This document shows, in pieces, positions 24,731 through 32,769 of a DNA stretch of 64,000 bases. Made by a program: the position numbers and the translations under genes. Source of the stretch: a bacterium (GTDB lineage Bacteria; Auribacterota; UBA3054). The notes below the pieces were generated by a model. It was given only the letters and a program-made list of their open reading frames with translations, was not told the origin of the DNA and did not search any database. Every line of letters begins with the position of its first letter. Position 1 is the first letter of the stretch. The stretch covers positions 310,001 through 374,000 of the forward strand of contig JAFYXV010000007.1 in assembly GCA_017557885.1 (NCBI GenBank). Reading direction: 5' to 3'.

Positions 24731-26130
24731 TTCTTATAGGTGGCGGTTAAGGATTTGCCATCTTTAAAGACGACGTTGTAAACGACAGAGGGGGTATGGA
24801 CGCTGTCGATGAAATATCTTGTGGCTATGCGGGCGGGGCAGGGGCTGGATGATTCGGGGAAGATGTTGTTGAGAGCCCCGGCGGAGTTGACGCTGAGCTT
24901 GCAAGTGTAGCCGCCTTTCTTCAAGTCTTCCTTGATTTGGCAGCTGCCGATCTTCCTGAACCAGTAGTCCTCGATCACGTAGTTGTGGGAGCCGCTTTTG
25001 CTTGTCTTGTATTCCGGGCCTATGAAGATCTTCGCGCCGTTGATCTCAAATCCCGGGGTCGAGACGGAGTAGGTCTTCGCTGTGTAGTCGATGGTGAACT
25101 TGGCTTCGCCTTTCTTGATGTTTTTCTTGTAAGCGCTCTTCTTGATCTCGACGGTGGTGTCCTGGCTGCTGCCCGTTTCCTCGATGTAGACGAAGGTGTA
25201 GGAATTGACGCAGTCAAGGTAGGCGCTGACGCTGTTGTAGTCAACGCTGACGTACCCGTCGGTGGTTCGGTCCTGGTAGTCGGTGAAATAGACCTCCTGC
25301 TCGATGTCGCAGTTGATCCTTACGATCACGTCCTGGTCCTGTTTTACGCTCCTTGTGTATTGGTGGGCCCTTTGGTACATTTCCATAAATGACAGGAGGC
25401 CGTCTTTGTTATCGTCGGTCTGAGCGCTCACGCATCTTTTGAGGGCGTAGGTGAAGGGACTCAGCTCGGTTTTCCATTTTTTCTTTACGGGCTTGTTGCC
25501 GGTCATGACGCAGGTGGTCTCGGCGAACATGTCGGTCATCTTGGAGGCGTACTCGGCGTCCAGCACGACGATGATCTTAACGCCGTCCTTGAAATGCTGG
25601 AAAAGGGTGTCGAGATTTTCTACGAACAGGAAGCCGTCGTAGCAGGCAACTCCCGGGATCTCGTCGTAGCCGCGGGACGAATGGTAGTAGAAGAAGGTGT
25701 CGCCGGCCTCAAGCTTGTCGGCGGCGGACTTGATCTCGTTTTCTATTCTGTCCCTGGTGGCGTCGGCGTTTTTCAAAACCACCTGGTGGTTGCAGAAAAT
25801 GTCGGTCGCCCCTCTGATGAAGGTCGTGTCGGCTTCGCAGGTCGTCAGTTTCGGAAGGTATTCGTCTTTGTACTCGTCCACGCCTACTATCAGGGAAGCG
25901 TTTTTGGAGTAGCGCTTGAACTGCTCCGGCTGGCGGGTGACCAAAAAGCGGCTGATCCTTTTGGAGGAATCCCTTTTGAGCGTGACGGAAAAAGGCTTGC
26001 CCGGTTCGACGTCCGTGACATAGTTGGTGCCGTAAAACTCGCTTTCAAATTGGACATGCACGTCGAATTTGTTCGCCAGGGCGGAAAGGGCCGCCAGGCA
26101 CATAACGACGACTAAAAGTTGGATCTTCAT
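24727..26130 (-). CDS. Secreted pseudocaspase with EF-hand loop (paralogue 5), first gene of operon
   Basis: Exported protein of 467 residues when read from the ATG at 26130, which has AAGGAG six bases upstream and begins the signal peptide MKIQLLVVVMCLAALSALAN. The family layout is FYGTNYVTDVEPGKPF, then SLIVGVDEY, then an altered dyad. The His motif reads YYHSSRGYDE (Arg153 in place of His, with the SS and G retained), and the Cys motif reads VVLDAEYAS (Glu193). EF-hand loop DDNKDGLLSFME is intact, and the C-terminus ends FKDGKSLTATYKK. The Arg position still shows the active-site context of the functional paralogues, so this copy looks less diverged than the other two pseudoenzymes. A possible promoter with TGATAGAAT lies about 80 bases upstream. 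Confidence 0.75.
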   Translation of the reverse strand: MKIQLLVVVMCLAALSALANKFDVHVQFESEFYGTNYVTDVEPGKPFSVTLKRDSSKRISRFLVTRQPEQFKRYSKNASLIVGVDEYKDEYLPKLTTCEADTTFIRGATDIFCNHQVVLKNADATRDRIENEIKSAADKLEAGDTFFYYHSSRGYDEIPGVACYDGFLFVENLDTLFQHFKDGVKIIVVLDAEYASKMTDMFAETTCVMTGNKPVKKKWKTELSPFTYALKRCVSAQTDDNKDGLLSFMEMYQRAHQYTRSVKQDQDVIVRINCDIEQEVYFTDYQDRTTDGYVSVDYNSVSAYLDCVNSYTFVYIEETGSSQDTTVEIKKSAYKKNIKKGEAKFTIDYTAKTYSVSTPGFEINGAKIFIGPEYKTSKSGSHNYVIEDYWFRKIGSCQIKEDLKKGGYTCKLSVNSAGALNNIFPESSSPCPARIATRYFIDSVHTPSVVYNVVFKDGKSLTATYKK

Positions 26131-26288
26131 AGTGCTCCTTACTTTTTTGTGTTCGGGGGCGTCCCGATTATTAATCAATATTCTTATTTATTCTATCATT
26201 TTTGACCCGAAGGCTGAACAGAGTCGGCGGGAATTCAAATTGATCTTGGCAGACGCGGCGGAAGGGGGAGAAACACGCTTCCCACTAT

Positions 26289-26316
26289 TTGCCGGAACGC
26301 CGCTTTTTGCTATAAT
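26289..26316 (+). promoter_or_regulatory. Promoter of the GLUG protein gene
   Basis: TTGCCG, 16-base spacer ending in TGC, consensus TATAAT (extended -10). The start codon is 50 bases downstream, preceded by AAGGAG. Confidence 0.65.
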
Positions 26317-26366
26317 AAAACTACTTTAATATCCCGCCGGAAGGCAAGGCCTTCCAAGGAGTTCTT

Positions 26367-27524
26367 ATGAAAAACAATCTCATCATTTTCTTGGCTGTTT
26401 TCTCGGCCGCGCTGCCGCTTCTGGCCAAGAACGAGCCCATCACCCCTCCGGGGAACGGCACGAAGGATTCTCCCTACCTTATCAGCAAGATGGAGCATCT
26501 GGTCTGGATGCAGGAGACGGTGGAGAATTCCTACCGCAAATATTACAAGCTGACCTGCGACCTGGACGCTTCCGAAACGAAGAGCTGGAACAACGGCAAG
26601 GGCTTCATCCCCATCGGCATGGAAACGCCTTCCAACAAGCGTTTTCGGGAAAAAGGCAAAAATTATCCTCCCTTCCTGGGACATTTCGACGGGGGAGGGC
26701 ATTCCATCTCGAACCTTTACATCAGGCGCCCGGAAGAGGACTACGCGTCCTTCTTCGGCAAGGTCGGAGCGGACTGGATGCCGCCCCCTTCCGGCACCCA
26801 GGTCTTAGGCAAATTTACCCGCGAGCAAGCCCAAAGCCTTATGAATCGGGATAATGTTTACGTCATAAAAGACCTGGCGCTGCTCAACGTCGATTTTACC
26901 ATCGGGATCTACGGAGCGGGCTTGGCCGGCAAATTAACGGACTGCCAGGTCTCCGGCTGCTATGTCTCCGGGACCATCACGGCCAACAAAGCCATTTCAG
27001 GACTTACCACTTTTTCATTGAGAAGTTACTTTTCCGAATGCGCCTCGAACATAAATTACGAGAATCGTTTTTGCGGCGTGGCGGGATTCACGGCGAGCGC
27101 CGACCAATCCTATTATTGCAATTGCTACAGCAGCGGCAAATTTAAATTGCCGGAAAGTTCCATTGACCCTAAGCACATAGGGGAAGTGAGAAGCAAGCAG
27201 GGCGGGTGGTCCTTCAACGGACATCACATTTGGACCATGACAGGATTGGGAAACGGAAGGGGCCTTTTTGAGAACTGTTACAGCAATATGAAGCTGCAGG
27301 GCAGCCGGCGCAGCGAAAAAGTCGTGCCTATGTTTGAAAACGAAGAAAACTGCTACTGCAGCGCCGACAACTTCGGCGTCTCCAAGGAGCCCACCAAAGG
27401 CATCGTCAGTAACGAGAACATGCGCAAGAAAGAGACCTTCAAGGGCTGGGACTTCGAGAACATCTGGGAGATGAAGTCGGGCAGAAAAGCCCCGAGCCTC
27501 CGCAAACTGGAAAAGTGGATGTGA
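26367..27524 (+). CDS. Secreted GLUG-motif-type protein
   Basis: Exported protein of 385 residues with signal peptide about 1-20 (ALPLLAKN). The body fits proteins with GLUG-like repeats: GNGTKDSPYLISKMEHLVWM, YYKLTCDLDA, FIPIG, PFLGHFDGGGHSISNLYIRR, then repeated glycine-rich strands with cysteines, and a typical ending (ETFKGWDFENIWEMKSGRKA then PSLRKL). Such proteins are surface or secreted beta-rich proteins of gut bacteria; some bind host or glycan targets, but function here is unknown. A Shine-Dalgarno AAGGAG precedes the start. It shares a bidirectional terminator with the convergent PEP-CTERM gene. It has no PEP-CTERM or other sorting tail. Confidence 0.75.
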   Translation: MKNNLIIFLAVFSAALPLLAKNEPITPPGNGTKDSPYLISKMEHLVWMQETVENSYRKYYKLTCDLDASETKSWNNGKGFIPIGMETPSNKRFREKGKNYPPFLGHFDGGGHSISNLYIRRPEEDYASFFGKVGADWMPPPSGTQVLGKFTREQAQSLMNRDNVYVIKDLALLNVDFTIGIYGAGLAGKLTDCQVSGCYVSGTITANKAISGLTTFSLRSYFSECASNINYENRFCGVAGFTASADQSYYCNCYSSGKFKLPESSIDPKHIGEVRSKQGGWSFNGHHIWTMTGLGNGRGLFENCYSNMKLQGSRRSEKVVPMFENEENCYCSADNFGVSKEPTKGIVSNENMRKKETFKGWDFENIWEMKSGRKAPSLRKLEKWM

Positions 27525-27544
27525 TCTTTCTTATGCACCAATCA

Positions 27545-27578
27545 TAAAAAAACGCCGAGCTTTCACTCGGCGTTTTTT
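27545..27578. terminator. Bidirectional terminator
   Basis: AAAAAACGCCGAG / CTCGGCGTTTTTT with a short loop between convergent genes. The A and T tracts allow function on both strands. Confidence 0.9.
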
Positions 27579-27601
27579 GTTTCATTCTGCTTTTTAGCCG
27601 C

Positions 27602-29140
27602 TTACTTTCTGCGGAGGAAAGCGAGGCCGAAGAGTGCGAGCAAAGCGATCATGCCCGGTTCCGGTGCGGCGTACTCGACCTTGAAATAATCGAGGCCGGT
27701 CCAGCGCACGTCGCTGTTGGGCCAGCCTTGAATGGCCAAGGCGGCCTGATTCGGGTTTTTCGCCAAGTGGGTGTCGTAGTAGGTGCTCCAGGGACAGCCC
27801 CAGACGTAATCGGTGTAGCCGGACTGAGAAGTGCCGATGTTACAAGATTCCAAATAGGCGCCGTCGGCATCGTTGGCCACGGTGACTTTGGCGGTCACAA
27901 AGTAAGATGAGCCGTAAATGTTTCTTTCGCGGCCGCTGTAGCGGGGAGAGACGTAGGCGCCTTCCGTCCAGGTCGCGAACCAGGCATTGGCGCTGTGGTA
28001 GCCGTAGGAGGCCTCGGGCGTGCCGTTATTGAGAAAAGCAAAATAGGTGCCGTTGTCCTTCACGATGGTTCTTATGGTAAGTCTCAGCTTGGTGCCGTCG
28101 GCGGGGACGCAGGCCTCCGGGATGTCGTAATAGACACCGTCTATGGGAGAGCCGGTAGGCTTGTTGATCCAGAGTTTGGCGTAGGTGCCAATTTCTTCGC
28201 TTACGATTTCATCGGTGAAAGTTTCCTCGCTGCCGATCCTCTTGTAGGCCGGGTTGGCCGCGGTGAGGGATTCGCCGGCGTTGTAGCTTGAGAAATCGTC
28301 CTCAAAGACCGTTACCCAGGGAATGCGCTCTTTCTGAATGAAGGTCACTTTCAGATCGTCGAAGTAAGCGCCGGATCTTTCGGCGTTCCAGCCGTTGCCG
28401 ACCGCCGTGAACTCAAAGAAGGAGGGGGCGGAGCGGAAAAATTTAAGTATAGTGGCGTAGTCGCTGGCGAAGTTGAAGGTGTCGTTGTCGGTAATCTCGA
28501 AAGATCTTAAGAAGCCGTTCTCACAGTCAATGAATATCGCGAAGTCGCACCATGTGTCAAATTTGACGGCATCATCATACGAGGTTCTGTCGGTCTTCGT
28601 CTGAAAACGCGGTTCGTTGGCATTGGCGGCGCCGGAGTTGACGGTGCGGTTGTCGTTGAAATTGTAGAAGTAAGTCTTGTATCCGCCATCTTTGCCATAA
28701 GGGGAGAAGCGCATCATCCATTTGTCAGCGGAGTTGGCGAGACGAAGCTCGGCGTAGCCGTCGCCTCCAGCGGGGACTTTGAGTTTGCCGGTGATCAGCA
28801 TGTTGGCGTTTTCGCCGCCATTGTAATCGACACCCTGCCAATTGAGCGGGATCCTGAGGCCGCGGTCTTTGCCGTATGAATCTTCAGTAGTTTTGGTTCT
28901 TTTAACATAGAGAACGTTGGAGGCGCGTTCCTCGTCGTAAACGATGGTGACTTCGCCGTCTCTCGGCGCTTCGTTGGTGCAGTTCACATCGGAATACATG
29001 ATCTGGAAGTCGGCGTCCTGTCCGTAGAAGTTGCCGGGGACGTAACTGTCGAAATCGTTCTCAAAGAGGACGGTCTGCGTCACAGCGGCGAAAAGCATAG
29101 CCGGAGCGACAAAAAGGGAAAGCAGGAATAATTTCTTCAT
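27602..29140 (-). CDS. PEP-CTERM secreted protein, family B
   Basis: Exported protein of 512 residues: signal peptide 1-19 (AMLFAAVTQ) and C-terminal sorting signal APEPGM, hydrophobic helix, RRK. Two related halves each begin with a TVLFENDFDSYVPG / TVFEDDFSSYNAGESL motif, so the protein is probably two jelly-roll type domains derived by internal duplication. Recurrent family B motifs include DRGLRIPLNWQ, AELRLANSADKWMMRF and FFEFTAVGNGWNAERSGAYF. It is closest to the gene at 32770. The leader on the minus strand is A/C-rich (AACCATTTAACCAACCGATA) and lacks a Shine-Dalgarno. A role in the cell envelope or in glycan binding is inferred from the sorting signal and fold type only. Confidence 0.82.
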   Translation of the reverse strand: MKKLFLLSLFVAPAMLFAAVTQTVLFENDFDSYVPGNFYGQDADFQIMYSDVNCTNEAPRDGEVTIVYDEERASNVLYVKRTKTTEDSYGKDRGLRIPLNWQGVDYNGGENANMLITGKLKVPAGGDGYAELRLANSADKWMMRFSPYGKDGGYKTYFYNFNDNRTVNSGAANANEPRFQTKTDRTSYDDAVKFDTWCDFAIFIDCENGFLRSFEITDNDTFNFASDYATILKFFRSAPSFFEFTAVGNGWNAERSGAYFDDLKVTFIQKERIPWVTVFEDDFSSYNAGESLTAANPAYKRIGSEETFTDEIVSEEIGTYAKLWINKPTGSPIDGVYYDIPEACVPADGTKLRLTIRTIVKDNGTYFAFLNNGTPEASYGYHSANAWFATWTEGAYVSPRYSGRERNIYGSSYFVTAKVTVANDADGAYLESCNIGTSQSGYTDYVWGCPWSTYYDTHLAKNPNQAALAIQGWPNSDVRWTGLDYFKVEYAAPEPGMIALLALFGLAFLRRK

Positions 29141-29342
29141 GGGTTTATCGGTTGGTTAAATGGTTAGCAAAGGAAGATTTTCGAACACACTATCCATTAT
29201 TGTAGCATAAAGTAATTTCAAAATGAAACAGGGAAAGGGCTCGAAAGGCATTTTTGACGGCTTTTGCCGCTGAAAATATCTGAAATTAACTAATTGCGAA
29301 ACAATAAGATGCGCTGGCAGACGCCGGAATTGTTTTAAGAAG

Positions 29343-29371
29343 TTGAAATTGGAGTCCTGATTTCATATAAT
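29343..29371 (+). promoter_or_regulatory. Sigma-70 type promoter
   Basis: TTGAAA, 17-base spacer, consensus TATAAT, 37 bases before the start codon of the PEP-CTERM gene at 29409. Confidence 0.75.
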
Positions 29372-29408
29372 ACTGCGAATAATATTTTTAACCAACAGAG
29401 GTGTGTTC

Positions 29409-30956
29409 ATGAAAAAACTTCTCTTAATCGCGGCGGTGCTTTATGCCGCCAGCTTCGCTTTCTCTTTTGAGACCGTTCTTTGGGAAAGCGATTTCGAATC
29501 CTTCGCTGAAGGCGAGATCATCGGCCAGACTGACGCTTACGGCAATCAGGTCACCGTTATGAACAACGGCGACAGATGCAGCGGCGTTGCTCCTGATGCC
29601 GGCGATTATACCATCACTACATTTGAAGAGTCCAAAGTTCTGAAAGTTAAGAGGACCGGCGGCAGCGGCGGCGACAAAGGCATTAACATCAGGCTTAACT
29701 GGGGCGACACTACTTACAACCCCCTGATCGGCTGTATCAAGATGACCGGTCGCGTTTATTCAATGGGCGACGGTTATTTGGAACTGCGTTTAGGCAATGT
29801 TAACAGCGCCACTATGTTCAGATGGTGTCCGTGGCCCAAGGACTTCAAAAACAGCTATATTCATCACTTTGACCGCACTAAACCTCTCTACGGTGTCAAC
29901 CAGGATGATCCGAATTTCGAGTACAAAGACAATTATGGCGTTCGTCTTTGGGCAACCAAGATCCAGTCTGTGGACACCTGGTACAACTTTGAGATCGTGG
30001 TCGGCGCCGCTAAAGGCCTCGTGACTTACAGGTATTGGACTGATGACAACAGCGATACTTACGAAGAAACCAGGACGGCGAATGCTTTGCGCTACGGCGG
30101 CTATGTCCCGACTTTCGTTTCTTTCACCGCTGAGTGCAACGGCTATGAAGCCGCCCGCGATGGCGGTTACTGGGATGATGTTCAGGTCTCTTACGTTGAG
30201 GATGACGACAACTGGACGACCACTTTCGAGGATGATTTCCAGTCTTACGGCGCCGGCGAATCCCTCTTTGACAACGGCTACACCCCGGTGGGCGAAGTCA
30301 ATGTGACCCCGAACGTGGAAGCCACCATCGTCGATACCTTCAGAGATATGAGCCTGCCTTTCGGTCAGTGCGCTTACATAACCTTGCACAATGAAAACGG
30401 CGGTTATCCCAGAACCGGCGCCGGCGTCCCGCTGCCCGCTGAATTCACCGGCAAGCCGAACGCCAAGGTCCGCATCACCAGTAGAGTGTATCGTCCCGAC
30501 AACGGCATCTGGGGCGCTGCGGTCTATGATTCTTCCGCCAACGTGAAAGCCAGTTTCGGTTATTACGGCGCTTATTGCTCTGTTTTGGATGTCAACGGAC
30601 AAGCTTACCAGGCCGCCACACCGAAATACATCTGCCCGTGCTGGGTCAATACCGTTATGGTGATCGCCAACGATGAGGAAGGCAATCCTTATGTGGAATA
30701 CACCGGCTCCGCTAAGGCTGTGATCGATCATGAGAACGAAGCCTTCAATTTCAGCAAGGTTTATGATATCAATCTTGATGATGACGTGACATACGCCGGC
30801 GTTCAGGTCCAGGCCTGGGGCAGCGACTATGATCAGCCTAATCCCGGCCGCTACGCTCTGCTGAACTATCTGAAGATCGAATACCAGGCTCCGGAACCGG
30901 GCTTCATCGCCCTGGCTCTGCTTCTTGGCCTTGCTTTCGTTCGCAAGATGAGATAA
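29409..30956 (+). CDS. PEP-CTERM secreted protein, family B
   Basis: Exported protein of 515 residues with signal peptide 1-18 (ASFAFSFE) and C-terminal APEPGF, hydrophobic helix, RKMR. The two-half layout of family B is clear: TVLWESDFESFAEGEIIGQ near the N-terminus and TTFEDDFQSYGAGESL near residue 275. Conserved family segments are DKGINIRLNWGDT, LELRLGNVNSATMF and VSFTAECNGYEAARDGGYWD. Many aromatic residues and few lysines suggest a beta-sandwich surface protein. The ATG at 29409 begins the signal peptide; a GTG two codons upstream is in frame. Unlike most of its relatives it has a modest Shine-Dalgarno (AGAGG). No enzymatic motif is seen. Confidence 0.82.
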   Translation: MKKLLLIAAVLYAASFAFSFETVLWESDFESFAEGEIIGQTDAYGNQVTVMNNGDRCSGVAPDAGDYTITTFEESKVLKVKRTGGSGGDKGINIRLNWGDTTYNPLIGCIKMTGRVYSMGDGYLELRLGNVNSATMFRWCPWPKDFKNSYIHHFDRTKPLYGVNQDDPNFEYKDNYGVRLWATKIQSVDTWYNFEIVVGAAKGLVTYRYWTDDNSDTYEETRTANALRYGGYVPTFVSFTAECNGYEAARDGGYWDDVQVSYVEDDDNWTTTFEDDFQSYGAGESLFDNGYTPVGEVNVTPNVEATIVDTFRDMSLPFGQCAYITLHNENGGYPRTGAGVPLPAEFTGKPNAKVRITSRVYRPDNGIWGAAVYDSSANVKASFGYYGAYCSVLDVNGQAYQAATPKYICPCWVNTVMVIANDEEGNPYVEYTGSAKAVIDHENEAFNFSKVYDINLDDDVTYAGVQVQAWGSDYDQPNPGRYALLNYLKIEYQAPEPGFIALALLLGLAFVRKMR

Positions 30957-30985
30957 GGCTGAAAGCCTGATCTGGTTTAATATAA

Positions 30986-31017
30986 ACGGGACGTCAAATA
31001 CTGGCGTCCCGTTTTTT
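30986..31017 (+). terminator. Intrinsic terminator abutting the next start codon
   Basis: ACGGGACGTC / GGCGTCCCGT stem (one G-T pair) with a seven-base loop and a T run ending about ten bases before the ATG at 31029. The AAGGAA Shine-Dalgarno of the next gene starts right at the end of the T run. Confidence 0.85.
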
Positions 31018-31028
31018 AAGGAACACTT

Positions 31029-32621
31029 ATGAAAAAGAAACTTCTGTTATTGCTTTTTGTCTTCTGCTTTTCAGCGTTTTTAGCTTCCGCGGAAACGACG
31101 GTCCTATGGGAAGGACTTTTCAATGAATTCGAGACGGACAACTTGCTTTGCGGTCTGGAAGATCCCTTCAGCGGTTATGTGATCGACAAGATGACCGCTA
31201 ACTGCGCGCCCTCTACAGGCGACGAGCCTTTCGGCGACGAGCTCGCGATCGTGGAGGATGCGGAGAGTGGAAACAAACTTCTGAAAGTTTGCCGCAAGTC
31301 TATCGGCGAGGACAGCAAGGGCTGCCGCGGCGTCAGGACGAAGCTGACCTGGGGCGAAACGGAATACGACGCCTCCAAGGGCTTTCTGAAGATCGAGGGC
31401 CGCGTCAAAGCGGCGGCTTTTACGGAACTGAGGATCGCCAACGTCAACGGCGCCTGCATGGCCAGATTCGGTCTGAACGGCGGACCTGACATCAATAACA
31501 AGGCCTATCTGGCGCACTATGGCTACAACCTGAACGAAGTGGTCAGCGACGCTGTCAACAAGGGCGACGAGCGCTTCTTCGTCTCCAGCGACGACCTTGG
31601 CTGGAATCTGGCGAAATTTAGCGGCATACCCGCGGACGGGAACTGGTACAACTTCGAATTGTGCCTGGATCTCTCCGTCTGCGACCTGGCCTATTTCACG
31701 GTCTGGTCCGATGATCAGAGCTACTTCGACATCTACACCGGACGCTGCAACGCCCTGACCTACCAGGGCTACAGGCCCACCTATATATGCTTCACTTCCT
31801 GGGCGAAAAACAACGAAGCCAGGGAGGCCTCCTATTTCTCAAATTTGAAAGTCTCTTACGTTGTGGACGAGGAAGAGGAGAATTGGGAGACGTTCTTCGA
31901 GGATGATTTCTCAGCGTACCAGCCCGGGCAGTCGCTTTTCAACGTCAATCCGGAATTCATCCAGACGGGGGACAACGCCCCCAATCTTGAGGCGACCATC
32001 ATCGATCATTACGAAGGCGTCAGCTTTGAATCCAACGCTGTTTATTTCGCCGTCAACAACGCTACGGAAGCAACCCCGAAGGCCGGCATAGCTCTGTCGG
32101 TGCCCAGGGATATGTTCGACTATCCGAACGCCAAACTGAGAATGAGCCTGAAGGCTTACTATAAAGACGGCGGCATAGGCTTCTCCGTTTTCAATGAGGA
32201 CGACAGGCAGACCATGTATTACGGCAGAAGCAAAGCCGAGGAGAGATACTCCCACCGCTATTACCTCTATGTCAACGGCTCAAAATACGACTGCATGACG
32301 CTGCAGGATCACAACGCCTGGAAGAAGTTCGTCATAGAACTCTTCAACGACGAGGAGGGCAAGACTCATATTTACGGCGTGGCCAATCATATGCTGGTGG
32401 TGGATCACTACGACAACGGCATGGGCTTCGACAAGTACTACCCAGATGTTACAATAGGTTATCCCAACTATGCCGGCATCCAGCTGGAGGCCAAGCCCAA
32501 CGAGACCGGCGATGCGCGCTTTTTGCTCCTCAAAGACGTGAAGTACGAAGTGCAGGTCCCGGAGCCGGTCTTCTTAGGCCTTCTGGCGCTTTTTGGATTG
32601 GCGTTCTTAAGAAAACGTTAA
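31029..32621 (+). CDS. PEP-CTERM secreted protein, family B
   Basis: Exported protein of 530 residues with signal peptide about 1-20 (AFLASAET) and C-terminal VPEPVF, hydrophobic helix, RKR. It is the most acidic member of family B. The first half starts TVLWEGLFNEFETDNLL and the second TFFEDDFSAYQPGQSL (near residue 293). Family segments are RGVRTKLTWGETEY, FTELRIANVNGACMARF and PTYICFTSWAKNNEAREASY. The Shine-Dalgarno AAGGAA overlaps the end of the preceding terminator, so no independent promoter fits between that terminator and this gene. Expression probably needs read-through from the upstream paralogue or a promoter within it. A terminator follows. Confidence 0.82.
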   Translation: MKKKLLLLLFVFCFSAFLASAETTVLWEGLFNEFETDNLLCGLEDPFSGYVIDKMTANCAPSTGDEPFGDELAIVEDAESGNKLLKVCRKSIGEDSKGCRGVRTKLTWGETEYDASKGFLKIEGRVKAAAFTELRIANVNGACMARFGLNGGPDINNKAYLAHYGYNLNEVVSDAVNKGDERFFVSSDDLGWNLAKFSGIPADGNWYNFELCLDLSVCDLAYFTVWSDDQSYFDIYTGRCNALTYQGYRPTYICFTSWAKNNEAREASYFSNLKVSYVVDEEEENWETFFEDDFSAYQPGQSLFNVNPEFIQTGDNAPNLEATIIDHYEGVSFESNAVYFAVNNATEATPKAGIALSVPRDMFDYPNAKLRMSLKAYYKDGGIGFSVFNEDDRQTMYYGRSKAEERYSHRYYLYVNGSKYDCMTLQDHNAWKKFVIELFNDEEGKTHIYGVANHMLVVDHYDNGMGFDKYYPDVTIGYPNYAGIQLEAKPNETGDARFLLLKDVKYEVQVPEPVFLGLLALFGLAFLRKR

Positions 32622-32651
32622 GCTGCGTAATTTTTGAATGTTAACTCAAAG

Positions 32652-32682
32652 ACAAGCCTCCCTGCGGGGGGCTTGTTTTTTT
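32652..32682 (+). terminator. Intrinsic terminator
   Basis: ACAAGCCTCCC / GGGGGGCTTGT stem with a very short loop and a long T run, after the PEP-CTERM gene at 31029. Confidence 0.88.
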
Positions 32683-32707
32683 ATGTTTTTATTTTTTGGG
32701 AAGGTTT

Positions 32708-32716
32708 TGCTAAAAT
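32708..32716 (+). promoter_or_regulatory. Extended -10 promoter
   Basis: TGCTAAAAT, an extended -10 element, 53 bases before the PEP-CTERM gene at 32770. No convincing -35 is seen at 17 bases. The transcribed leader would be A/C-rich and without a Shine-Dalgarno. Confidence 0.5.
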
Positions 32717-32769
32717 ATTGTCACCATTGAAATTCAATCTTTAAACCTCCCAACCTTACAACTAACAAC

